From assembly GCA_963737625.1 (NCBI GenBank), contig CAVTTK010000002.1:372001-436000 (forward strand): 64,000 bases of DNA. The letters are read 5' to 3'. The stretch comes from Bog-756 sp963737625 (GTDB lineage: Bacteria > Actinomycetota > Acidimicrobiia > Acidimicrobiales > RAAP-2). Every line of letters begins with the position of its first letter. Position 1 is the first letter of the stretch. The translations under genes were made by a program, and so were the position numbers. Below, piece after piece: positions 8,663 through 16,522 of this stretch. The notes below the pieces were generated by a model. That model searched no databases, was not told the origin of the DNA, and saw only the letters and a program-made list of their open reading frames with translations.

Positions 8663-9264
8663 GCCCGCACCTCGGTCCACAGGGCGGTGATGGGAATGTC
8701 CAGGCGGGCCAGCATGGAGCGGAGCAGGGGTAGGGAGAGCCCGATGACGTTGCCGGGGTCGCCGTCCACCCCGTCGATGAAGGGGGCGGACCGCCCGTCG
8801 AGGGTGAAGGCGCCGGCCACGGCCAACGCCTCACCGGTGGCCAGATAGGCGTCGAGCTCGGCGTCGGTGGTGACCCCGAATCTGACCGTGGTGCCGGCCA
8901 CGTCGCTCACGCGGTGGCCGGTCCGCTCGTCGATCACGCAGTGGCCGGTGAACAGGGTCGCCGTCCGGCCCCTCATGGCCGAGAGCCAGTCGCGGGCCTC
9001 CACGGCCGAGGCCGGCTTTCCGTGGGGTTGCCCGTCGAACTCGAGCAGGGAGTCACATCCCACCACCACGGCGCCCCCCCCGTCGTCGGCGACGGCCTCG
9101 GCCTTGAGCTCGGCCAGCCGGGTCACGAGCGTCGCCGTGTCCGGCGCCGTGACCTGGTCCTCGTCCACGCCACTCACCACCACCTTCGGATCGAATCCGG
9201 CGTCCCGGAGCAGGCGCAGGCGGGCCAGGGATCCCGAGGCGAGGACCAGGGTGCGGGAAGCCAT
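8659..9264 (-). CDS. maf: Maf-family nucleoside triphosphate pyrophosphatase
   Basis: A 201-residue Maf/HAM1-superfamily protein. The N-terminus LVLASGSLARLRLLRDAGF is the Maf signature (S-x-S-x-x-R...L). VVGCDSLLEFDGQPHGKP and LSAMRGRTATLFTGHCVI follow, then GAFTLDGRSAPFIDGVDGDPGNVIGL. Maf proteins hydrolyse non-canonical NTPs (dTTP/UTP or modified pyrimidines) and have been linked to septum formation. A TACGCT box at 9271-9276 ends 6 nt before the ATG, so the mRNA is probably leaderless. First gene of the maf-dus-SDR operon. Confidence 0.93.
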   Translation of the reverse strand: MASRTLVLASGSLARLRLLRDAGFDPKVVVSGVDEDQVTAPDTATLVTRLAELKAEAVADDGGGAVVVGCDSLLEFDGQPHGKPASAVEARDWLSAMRGRTATLFTGHCVIDERTGHRVSDVAGTTVRFGVTTDAELDAYLATGEALAVAGAFTLDGRSAPFIDGVDGDPGNVIGLSLPLLRSMLARLDIPITALWTEVRA

Positions 9265-9270
9265 GCCCCG

Positions 9271-9276
9271 AGCGTA
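9271..9276 (-). promoter_or_regulatory. Leaderless -10 box of maf
   Basis: TACGCT on the minus strand, followed by 6 nt and the ATG of maf. No Shine-Dalgarno sequence is present. Confidence 0.5.
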
Positions 9277-9335
9277 GAGGGAGTGGGGCTCGGGGCGGAT
9301 CGCCCCGGCGGTCCCGGATGCGCGATCCTGGGGCC

Positions 9336-9617
9336 ATGACCGACAGCGGCATCACCCTGGCCCCCACTCAGGTCGACCCCGAGTTGGACGGCGACCACGA
9401 GCGGATGTCCCACATCGTCCTGGAAGGGTTCAAGCCGGAGAAAGGGGACTTCATCTCGGCGGGTCCCTCGGTGGTGGAGGGCATGGTCAACGGCACTGCG
9501 GTCAAGGCGCTGTGCGGGAAGATCTGGGTGCCGGGCCGCAACCCCAAGCGCTACCCGCTCTGTCCGACCTGCAAGGAGATCGCCGAGTCTCGGGGCTGGA
9601 AGGTGCCGGCCGGCTGA
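9336..9617 (+). CDS. DUF3039 protein, small Cys-containing
   Basis: A 93-residue actinobacterial DUF3039 protein. The core reads SHIVLEGFKPEKG followed by VNGTAVKALCGKIWVPGR and YPLCPTCKEI, with three cysteines (C-x16-18-C-x2-C) that probably bind a metal. Function unknown. The ATG at 9336 is taken; an in-frame GTG/ATG-type start 18 bp upstream would add six residues. It is divergent from maf and followed by the convergent bsaP. Confidence 0.8.
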   Translation: MTDSGITLAPTQVDPELDGDHERMSHIVLEGFKPEKGDFISAGPSVVEGMVNGTAVKALCGKIWVPGRNPKRYPLCPTCKEIAESRGWKVPAG

Positions 9618-9643
9618 CCTCCGCCCGGCCGGGGCCCGGTGGG

Positions 9644-9835
9644 TTACGGGCCGGTCGTCTCGCCGTGGTCTCGGCAGCGGGCCCGGTAGCCGGCCGGCGT
9701 GACCAGCACGGTCAGTCGCCGTCCGCACTGGGCGCAGTAGCGGGGGGGATCGAGTTCCCGACCGCACCCGTCGCATGCTGGAAAGCCCGAACCGCAGCTG
9801 GTGCAGAACGCCGTCGAGGTGGAGGCCGCAGCCAT
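9644..9835 (-). CDS. bsaP: Biotin synthase auxiliary protein BsaP-like
   Basis: A 63-residue cysteine-rich protein: FCTSCG, CDGCG, then PPRYCAQCGRRLTVLVTP and ARCRDHG. This matches the actinobacterial small protein BsaP as I recall it (PPRYC-x2-CGRR...V-x-P-x-G-x-x-A-x-C-x-x-HG), reported to be required for biotin synthase function in mycobacteria and corynebacteria, apparently supporting its Fe-S chemistry. It lies 4 bp downstream of bioB on the same strand, the expected place. The assignment is from pattern and context. Confidence 0.78.
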   Translation of the reverse strand: MAAASTSTAFCTSCGSGFPACDGCGRELDPPRYCAQCGRRLTVLVTPAGYRARCRDHGETTGP

Positions 9836-9839
9836 CGGC

Positions 9840-10946
9840 TCAGATGACGCCGGTCAGCGCGCCGACGGGCATCCGCAGGTCGGCCAGCATCTGGAGGTCC
9901 TCGTCGGCGGAGCGGCCCAGGGTGGTCAAATAGTTCCCGACGATGAGGGCGTTGATCCCCGAGGTCATGCCCAGTGCCTGGAGCTCGCGGAGGGTGACCT
10001 CCCGTCCTCCGGCGTAGCGGAGGATCACGCCCGGAAGTCCCAGCCGGAACAGGGCGATCCACCGGATGGCCTCCCAGGCCGCCACCGGCTGTTCGTCCCC
10101 GAGGGGCGTGCCCGGTCGGGGGTTGAGGAAGTTAAGGGGGACCTCGGTGGGGTCGAGCTCCTGGAGCTGCACCAACAGCTCCACCCGCTGAGCGTCGGAC
10201 TCGCCCATCCCGATCAGGGCCCCGCAGCACAGCTCCATGCCGTGGTCCCGCACGAGCCGACACGTGTCCTGGCGCTCCTCCCACGTGTGGCTGGTCACCA
10301 CCTGGGGGAAGAACGACCGGGAGGTCTCGAGGTTGTGGTTGTACCGGTGCACGCCGCCCTCGGCGAACCGCCGGGCCTGCTCCCCGGTCAGGAGACCGGC
10401 GCTGACGGCCACGTTGAGTCCGGTCCGGCGGCGCACCACCGGCACCAGTTCGAGGATCCGCTGCATGGTGCGCTCGTCCGGACCGCGGATGGCCAGGACG
10501 ATGCAGAACTCCGAAGCTCCGGCGGCCTTGGTCTCCTCGGCCGCCCGGATCACCTCCTCGGTGTCGAGGAACGGAGTGGCCTTCACCGGGGTGTCGAAGC
10601 GGGAGGACTGGGAGCAGAAGTGGCAGTCCTCGGGGCAGCCTCCGGTCTTGGCCGACAGGATGCCCTCCACCTCCACTTCGGGGCCGCACCAGGCCAGTCG
10701 CACCTGGTGGGCCAAGGCGGCCAGGGACGTGACCCAGGTGTCAGGCAGGGCGGCCAGGTCACTGAGCTCCGCCGGCGTGAGCAGCCGGCGCTCGTCCAGC
10801 AGGGCCGTGCCTGCCCGAGCCAGCAGCGCCCGGGCCGAGACCGAGTCGATGGCCGCCCGCTCCGGCTCGGCCCTCCGGCTGGCCCGGTTGGGCGGCGACA
10901 GCGTCACGGTGGTACGGATGGGGGTGGCAGCGGTGTCACCAGGCAT
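9840..10946 (-). CDS. bioB: Biotin synthase
   Basis: A 368-residue radical SAM enzyme that inserts sulfur into dethiobiotin. The SAM-cluster motif CPEDCHFC lies near residue 105 in the context GGCPEDCHFCSQSSRF. Further hallmarks are YNHNLETSRSFFPQV, CCGALIGMGES, VPLNFLNPRPGTPL and AGGREVTLRELQ. The 60-residue N-terminal extension is common in actinobacterial BioB. The ATG at 10946 is preceded at 6 nt by TACCGT, suggesting a leaderless mRNA. It is followed by bsaP. Together with bioF and bioD at the left edge it completes the late biotin pathway. Confidence 0.96.
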   Translation of the reverse strand: MPGDTAATPIRTTVTLSPPNRASRRAEPERAAIDSVSARALLARAGTALLDERRLLTPAELSDLAALPDTWVTSLAALAHQVRLAWCGPEVEVEGILSAKTGGCPEDCHFCSQSSRFDTPVKATPFLDTEEVIRAAEETKAAGASEFCIVLAIRGPDERTMQRILELVPVVRRRTGLNVAVSAGLLTGEQARRFAEGGVHRYNHNLETSRSFFPQVVTSHTWEERQDTCRLVRDHGMELCCGALIGMGESDAQRVELLVQLQELDPTEVPLNFLNPRPGTPLGDEQPVAAWEAIRWIALFRLGLPGVILRYAGGREVTLRELQALGMTSGINALIVGNYLTTLGRSADEDLQMLADLRMPVGALTGVI

Positions 10947-10951
10947 GCCGT

Positions 10952-10958
10952 TACGGTA
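10952..10958. promoter_or_regulatory. Symmetric -10 element shared by divergent bioB and acyl-CoA dehydrogenase genes
   Basis: The 7-mer TACGGTA reads TACGGT on the plus strand (10952-10957) and TACCGT on the minus strand (10958-10953). The minus-strand box is 6 nt from the bioB ATG, so it fits a leaderless promoter. The plus-strand reading would start a transcript carrying the AGGAG site of the acyl-CoA dehydrogenase gene. Confidence 0.4.
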
Positions 10959-11001
10959 GTTGGCCCGGGCAACACCCTGGAACAGCGACAGGAGCACCAT
11001 C

Positions 11002-12300
11002 GTGGCATGGGACTTTTCCACTGAGCCGGCCTTCGAGGAACAGCTCACCTGGATGCGGCAGTTCGTCCGGGACGAGATCTTCCCCCTGGAGACCCTCGAC
11101 CTCACCCACGAGGGGATGATGGAAGCCATCAAACCCCTCCAGGAGCAGGTCAAGGGCCGCGACCTCTGGGCCTCGCATCTGCCTCCCGAGTTGGGTGGCG
11201 GCGGGTTCGGGCAGGTGAAGCTGGGACTGATGCACGAGATCCTGGGGCAGACCCCCTATGGCCCGGTGGTATTCGGCAACAACGCGCCCGATTCAGGCAA
11301 CGCCGAGCTGTTGGCCATCGGCATCGAGTCGTCCGGTCGCCACGACCAGCGGGAGCAGTGGTTGCAGCCCCTGCTGGACGGCCGCATGCGCAGCGGGTTC
11401 TCCATGACCGAGCCGGGCGCCGGAGCCGATCCCACCATGATCACCACCACGGCCGTCCGGGACGGGGACGAGTGGGTGATCGACGGCCACAAGTGGTTCA
11501 CGTCGAACGGCTCGGTGGCCGACTTCCTCATCGTGATGGCCGTGACCAACCCCGATGTCCACCCCTACTCCGGCTGCTCCATGATCGTGGTCCCGGCCGA
11601 CGCCCCCGGGGTGGACATCGTGCGCGACGTGGCCACCATGGAGGACCCGGTCGAGCACTTCGGGAAGTTCGGCGGCCACGCCGAGATCATCTACCGGGAG
11701 GTGCGGGTCCCCTACGCCAACCTCGTGGGCCAAGAAGGGGAGGGCTTCGTGTTGGCCCAGAAGCGCCTGGGCCCGGGTCGCATCCACCACTGCATGCGTT
11801 GGCTGGGCCAGTCCCGGAGGGCCTTCGACATGCTGTGTGAGCGGGCCGTGTCCCGCACCACCCACAAGTCCCTGTTGGCCGAGAAGCAGACCATCCAGAA
11901 CTGGGTGGCCGACTCGCTGGCCGAGATGACGGCGGCCCGGCTCATGACGCTCTACGCGGCCTGGAAGATGGATGAGGAGGGGGCCTCGGCGGCGCGGGTG
12001 GAGATCGCCATGATCAAGTACTACGGCGCCGGCGTCCTCTACAACGTGATCGACCGGGCCATCCAGGTGCACGGGGCCCTGGGGTTCTCCACCGACCTCC
12101 CGCTCGAGTCGATGTACCGCCACGCCCGGGCGGCCCGCATCTACGACGGACCCGACGAGGTGCACAAGGTGACCGTCGCCCGCCAGACCCTCAAGGGGTA
12201 CAAGCCCGTCGACGTGCCCAGTGAGCACGTTCCCACCCGCAGGGCCGAGGCCACCCGGCGCTTCGCCCACCTCCTGGAGGTGGAGACGGCCGACCGCTGA
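11002..12300 (+). CDS. Acyl-CoA dehydrogenase (ACAD10/11-like)
   Basis: A 432-residue flavoprotein of the acyl-CoA dehydrogenase family, which forms the 2,3-double bond in acyl-CoA. The FAD/substrate segment reads GFSMTEPGAGADPTM, then WVIDGHKWFTSNGS. The C-terminal part has GALGFSTDLPLESMYRHARAAR and YDGPDEVHKVTVARQTL, in the style of the ACAD10/11 group. The GTG at 11002 is used because AGGAG lies 8 nt upstream, although the frame is open from 10960. The exact substrate cannot be told. A second lipid enzyme, an enoyl-CoA hydratase, is at 15.6 kb. Confidence 0.88.
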   Translation: MAWDFSTEPAFEEQLTWMRQFVRDEIFPLETLDLTHEGMMEAIKPLQEQVKGRDLWASHLPPELGGGGFGQVKLGLMHEILGQTPYGPVVFGNNAPDSGNAELLAIGIESSGRHDQREQWLQPLLDGRMRSGFSMTEPGAGADPTMITTTAVRDGDEWVIDGHKWFTSNGSVADFLIVMAVTNPDVHPYSGCSMIVVPADAPGVDIVRDVATMEDPVEHFGKFGGHAEIIYREVRVPYANLVGQEGEGFVLAQKRLGPGRIHHCMRWLGQSRRAFDMLCERAVSRTTHKSLLAEKQTIQNWVADSLAEMTAARLMTLYAAWKMDEEGASAARVEIAMIKYYGAGVLYNVIDRAIQVHGALGFSTDLPLESMYRHARAARIYDGPDEVHKVTVARQTLKGYKPVDVPSEHVPTRRAEATRRFAHLLEVETADR

Positions 12301-12394
12301 TCGGCGGTCCGGTGGGGTCGACTCTGGCGGCGTGCTCCCACCCGTTGGCCACCGGTGCGGTATCGGGGCGGGTGACCGGTACCCTGGTCGCCTC

Positions 12395-14178
12395 GTGGCC
12401 GTACTCGTCGATCTCCAGCACGTCGCGGTCAGACGGGTCGATCGGGTTCTGTTCGAGGACCTCTCCCTGACGGTGTCCGACGGCGACCGGATCGGTGTGG
12501 TCGGTATCAACGGGACCGGCAAGTCGACCCTGCTCCGGCTGGCCGCGGGCGTCGACCCACCCGACGAGGGACGGGTACTTCGCGGGTCGCGGCACCGGCG
12601 TCGGCTTCCTCGAACAGGTGCCGGACCTTCCGTCCGGGACGGTCCGCTCGGCCGTGGGCCCGGGCTGGGAGGCCGAGTCGGCCCTCGACCGCCTGGGGAT
12701 GGGGACGTCGCTGGACTCGGACGTGGCCACCCTGTCGGGGGGACAGGCCAAGAGGGTGGCCCTGGCCCGGGTCCTGGCCCGGCCGACGGAGCTGCTGGTG
12801 CTGGACGAGCCCACCAACCACCTCGATCTGGCTGCGGTGGCCTGGCTGGCCCAGCGCCTGGCGGCCTGGCGCGGCGGCTTGTTGTTGGTGACCCACGACC
12901 GGCACCTGCTCGACCGGGTGACCACCAGGATGCTGGAGCTCGACCGGGGGCGTTCCTATGTCCACGACGGGGGATACGGGTCGTACCTCGAGGCCCGGGC
13001 CGAGCGCCACGAGCAGGCGGCCTCGGCCGAGTCGACCCGCCGGAACCTGGCCCGTCGGGAGCTGGCCTGGTTGCGCCGGGGAGCCCAGGCCCGGTCGCGC
13101 AAGCCCCAGGCCCGGATCGAACGCGGCGCGCCGCCTCATCGAGACCCGGCCCGAAGCTCCCGACCGGCCGTCGGAATTGGAGCTGGCCGGGGAGACGCCG
13201 AGGCTCGGCGACAAGGTCGTGGAGTGCCGAGGGGTGGGATTCCAGTACGGATCGGGACCGTGGGTGCTCCGAGGGGTCGATCTCGTCCTCGACCGGCGGG
13301 ACCGGCTGGGGGTGGTCGGCGCCAACGGGTCCGGGAAGTCGACCCTGATCGATGTGGTGGCCGGGCGGCTGCGTCCGACGTCGGGAAGGGTAGAGATCGG
13401 GCCCACCGTGGTGGCGGGGGTCTACGACCAGCAGGGGGTGGAACTTGACCTGTCGGCCCGGGTACAGGACGTGGTGGCCGGACCGCACCGGTCGCCGGGC
13501 TCGCTGGCCGATGTCGCCCTCATGAAGCGGTTCTGGTTCGCCGGCGAGCTCCCGTTCGCCCGGGTGGGCACGCTGTCCGGAGGGGAGCGTCGGCGGTTGC
13601 AGCTGCTGGTGGTCCTGGCCGGTCGACCCAATGTGCTGCTCCTCGATGAACCCACCAACGACCTCGATCTGGACACCCTGCGCATTCTCGAGGACTTCCT
13701 CGAAGGGTGGCCCGGCGCGCTCGTGGTGGTCAGCCACGATCGAACCTTCCTGGAGCGGACGACCGAGCGACTGGTGTCGGTGGAGCCCGATGGCTCGGTG
13801 ATGGCGGTGGCCGGCGGCGTGGAGGCGTGGGTGGCGCACGTTGAGGAGGGCCAGGGCCGGGGTGGCGGTGGGTCCCGTCCGGCCCCATCCGTGACGCCGG
13901 CCGGGGACCGGCATCCGGCGGCGACCACGAGGACACCGGTCCGGGCCGGCGAGCCCGGACCGGACAGCCCACCGCTGGGCCGACTGCTGCGCGACACGGA
14001 GAAGGAGATGGCCCGCTGCCAGCGACAACGGGACCGGATCACCGAGGCCCTGACGGCTACGGCGGACCACCAGGAGCTCACCCGTCTCGGGGGCGAGCTG
14101 GCCGAGGCCCAGCGGGCGCTCGACGAAGCAGAGGAGCGATGGCTGTCGTTGGCCGAGCAGGCTGAGGCGCGGGGCTGA
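12395..14178 (+). pseudogene. ABC-F ATP-binding protein with two +1 frameshifts
   Basis: A second, different ABC-F gene. It begins at GTG 12395 (VAVLVDLQHVAVRRVDRVLF) with Walker A GINGTGKST. The frame shifts near 12585 and continues GRGTGVGFLEQVPDLP, LSGGQAKRVALARVL and LVLDEPTNHLDL. It shifts again near 13125, continuing RRLIETRPEAPDRPSEL, GANGSGKST, LSGGERRRLQLL, LLLDEPTNDLDL and a C-terminal coiled coil. Both shifts are corrected by deleting one G from CGCGG(G) at 12581-12586 and 13122-13126, giving a protein of about 590 residues with all motifs intact. This suggests sequence errors rather than decay. No Shine-Dalgarno is seen; TACCCT lies 9 nt before the GTG. Confidence 0.85.
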
Positions 14179-14220
14179 GCGGGCCGGTCTCAGCCTGCGC
14201 CACCGCGCGCCGGGGTGAGG

Positions 14221-14913
14221 TCACGCCAGGCGCGGCCGTCTCGACGGTCCGACTCCGCGGGCCGAGCGGCGGCTCGACACCGCATGGGCCAGGGCCCGGG
14301 GCAGATGGAACAGGGCGTCCACGGTCAGGACCGCCCCCACGCCCACGGCCACGCCGCCCAGCGCGTCGGTCGGGAAGTGCCACCGGAGGGCGATGACCGC
14401 GGCGCACACCCCGACGGTGACCGCGGCACCGGCGGCCGCCACCGGAAGTCGGAGCACGGGCGGGACCACCAACGTGATTGCCGTCATCAAGGCGGCGGCG
14501 GCGGCCACGGTTCCCGAGGGGTAGGACGACGCCCCGGTGAGGCCCAGGTGGCGACCGACCAGTGGTTTGGCCAGATCCTGGACGATCAGGACGGCGATCA
14601 CCGGGGCGATGGCGCAGGCGACGGCGCGGACCCGGTCACGGAACACGCCGACGGCGAACACCGCCGCCACTCCGACGATCAACACCGGGGGCGAGCCGAC
14701 GGCTACCAGATCGTGTGCCCATCGGGCACCGGCCTCGGCGGGGAGGACGGCATCGCCCCAGACGTCGAGCCGATTGGGCCAGGGCCGGTGCACGAACGCC
14801 AGACCGGCCACGGCGGCCACGCCCAGGATCGTGATCCCCACCGCCAGCTGGAAGACCGTGCCGACCAGACCGGTCGGCCGGGCCCGACCTTTGATTTGTG
14901 GTCGTACCTCCAT
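14221..14913 (-). CDS. PAP2-family phosphatase, membrane
   Basis: A 230-residue protein with about six hydrophobic helices and the three PAP2 motifs: KPLVGR (about residue 112), SYPSGT (about 128) and LRWHFPTDALGG (about 178), with the R-x-H-x3-D catalytic pair. Motif 2 has T where most members have H (PSGH). That may reduce or change activity, although PSGT occurs in actinobacterial members. Likely substrates are lipid phosphates or isoprenoid pyrophosphates in the membrane. A TAGCCT box 6 nt before the ATG suggests a leaderless transcript. It converges with the ABC-F gene. Confidence 0.82.
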   Translation of the reverse strand: MEVRPQIKGRARPTGLVGTVFQLAVGITILGVAAVAGLAFVHRPWPNRLDVWGDAVLPAEAGARWAHDLVAVGSPPVLIVGVAAVFAVGVFRDRVRAVACAIAPVIAVLIVQDLAKPLVGRHLGLTGASSYPSGTVAAAAALMTAITLVVPPVLRLPVAAAGAAVTVGVCAAVIALRWHFPTDALGGVAVGVGAVLTVDALFHLPRALAHAVSSRRSARGVGPSRRPRLA

Positions 14914-14919
14914 GGAACG

Positions 14920-14925
14920 AGGCTA
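14920..14925 (-). promoter_or_regulatory. Leaderless -10 box of the PAP2 gene
   Basis: TAGCCT on the minus strand, 6 nt before the ATG at 14913. Confidence 0.48.
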
Positions 14926-14969
14926 CGGGCCGCCGGCCGCCATGTCCGCGCGAGCGCCCCGAGCGGGGC

Positions 14970-15341
14970 TCAGCTCGTGGGTTCGTCGTCGAGGCTGCGA
15001 TCGGCCGGGGTGGCATCCACGGCCTGGGTGGACACCCCCAGCAGCTTGGCCATCTTCAGATGGTGCTCCTCCAGCCGGGAGTCGATCTTCTTCTCGTGCT
15101 CCTCCATCTGGAGTCTCTGGGCCTCCAGCAGGGACTCGTGGCGGATGTCGGAGACGATGTAGCCGCCGACCAGGGCGATGGGGAGCCAGACGAACGACAC
15201 GTAGAGATTGGGCCCGTCGGTTGACTGGTCGAGCGGCCACCAGTCACCATGGAGGCGATGCCAGCCGAAGACAAAGCCGAAGACCACGAAATAGAGAACC
15301 AGGAACCCCACCAGCAGCAGGATCTTCTTCAGGTGTTTCAC
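14970..15341 (-). CDS. Two-helix membrane protein with charged C-terminal coil
   Basis: A 123-residue protein of unknown function. Helix 1 is LLLVGFLVLYFVVFGFVFG (about residues 7-26) and helix 2 is LYVSFVWLPIALVGGYIV (about 47-65). A charged, probably coiled segment follows (SLLEAQRLQMEEHEKKIDSR). The GTG at 15341 is fixed by a strong AGGAGG located just upstream on the minus strand; the open frame before it is not needed. No relatives are recognised. Confidence 0.68.
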   Translation of the reverse strand: MKHLKKILLLVGFLVLYFVVFGFVFGWHRLHGDWWPLDQSTDGPNLYVSFVWLPIALVGGYIVSDIRHESLLEAQRLQMEEHEKKIDSRLEEHHLKMAKLLGVSTQAVDATPADRSLDDEPTS

Positions 15342-15543
15342 GGACCTCCTCAGCCGATGGCCGTGTCGTCGGCGGACGATGGGACCGGACAGCCGGGGCC
15401 CGGACACCCTGCGCTCCCTGGGCACAGCCTGGCATCCCCGTCATCGGCTGGGGTGGACGGCCTCCGGGAGGCCGCCCCGTCGACCGCTCAGGCGTGTCGG
15501 CGCCCCTGGACATCCGCTCGGCCATCCGCTCCGGGGATCTTGT

Positions 15544-15580
15544 GGATCGTCCGGGCCGGACCGGTCGCCCCGGACGATCC
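15544..15580 (-). terminator. Strong hairpin after the enoyl-CoA hydratase gene
   Basis: GGATCGTCCGG at 15544-15554 pairs perfectly with CCGGACGATCC at 15570-15580, with a 15-nt loop. It lies 9-45 bp beyond the stop of the minus-strand enoyl-CoA hydratase gene. No T-run follows. Confidence 0.55.
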
Positions 15581-15588
15581 CGACGGGA

Positions 15589-16479
15589 TCACGATCGGCC
15601 GGAGGCGCCGTCGCCGGGGAGGTCGAGGAACACCGCGGCCCGCTTCTCCCGGAGGGCGGCCACACCCTCGCGGTAGTCGGGTCCGGACATCATGGGGTCG
15701 ATCAGCGCCTCGGCCGTCCGGACCGACTCGGCCGCCGTCTGCTGGAATGCCTCATACACCTGGCGTTTCGACGCGGCCATCGACGCCGGTGAGACCGAGG
15801 TGGCCAACATGCGGGCGTAGTCGCCAACCGTCGGGAGCAGCTGGTCGGCGGGCACCACTCCGTTAACCAGGCCCAGCTCGAGTGCCTCCTCGGGCGTAAA
15901 GGTCCGGCTGGACAGGATGAGGTCGAGGGCCCGGGGTAGGCCGATCAGCTTGGGAAGGAGCCAGGCCAACCCGAAGGCGCACGGGAGGCCCAAGCGTCCG
16001 TGCGCCGTGGTGAGCTTGGCCCCGGCAGCGGCGAAACGCAGGTCGCAGTAGCAGGCCAGGGCGAAGCCGATGCCCGCCGCCGGCCCGTTGACGGCGGCGA
16101 TGACGGGCTTGGGCACGCCGAAGTGGTAGGCCAGCTCGGCATCGAACTCGGGTCGGACGCTGTAGCCGGGCTGGTCGAGGTGGTCGGCGTCCCAGGAGCG
16201 GTAGGAGCCCCGCTCGACGTGCCCGGCCAGGTCCTCTGACTCGGCGCCGGCGCAGAATCCCCGGCCCGACCCGGTCACCACGATGACCCGCACGCCCGGA
16301 TCGTCGGAGGCCTGCTGGAGCAAGGACCGGTACTCGGCGTTCATCTGCGCCGTCCAGGCGTTGAGGCGCTCGGGCCGGTGGAGGGTGATGGTGGCCACCC
16401 GATCGGTGACGTCATACCGCGTCACTTCCAGGTCGGAACGGCCACCGCCCGCCGCGACGTTGCCCGGACCCCCACTCAT
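15589..16479 (-). CDS. Enoyl-CoA hydratase/isomerase family protein
   Basis: A 296-residue crotonase-fold protein. Motifs are VATITLHRPERLNAW, the oxyanion-hole segments GRGFCAGAESEDL and VNGPAAGIGFALACYCDLR, and a long C-terminal helical part (TFTPEEALELGLVNGVVP). It probably hydrates or isomerises an acyl-CoA in fatty-acid or related catabolism. The ATG at 16479 is the most likely start; an in-frame start at 16557 would overlap ahcY. It sits 43 bp downstream of ahcY on the same strand. Confidence 0.85.
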   Translation of the reverse strand: MSGGPGNVAAGGGRSDLEVTRYDVTDRVATITLHRPERLNAWTAQMNAEYRSLLQQASDDPGVRVIVVTGSGRGFCAGAESEDLAGHVERGSYRSWDADHLDQPGYSVRPEFDAELAYHFGVPKPVIAAVNGPAAGIGFALACYCDLRFAAAGAKLTTAHGRLGLPCAFGLAWLLPKLIGLPRALDLILSSRTFTPEEALELGLVNGVVPADQLLPTVGDYARMLATSVSPASMAASKRQVYEAFQQTAAESVRTAEALIDPMMSGPDYREGVAALREKRAAVFLDLPGDGASGRS

Positions 16480-16522
16480 GCCCCCACCCGCGTGGCGCTC
16501 CGGCCGAGTGGTCGGTTCGAAC

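Noticed and set aside
11293..14070. A 925-codon minus-strand ORF antisense to the acyl-CoA dehydrogenase and ABC-F genes
   Set aside because: Shadow frame without motifs; the plus-strand genes have clear family signatures.
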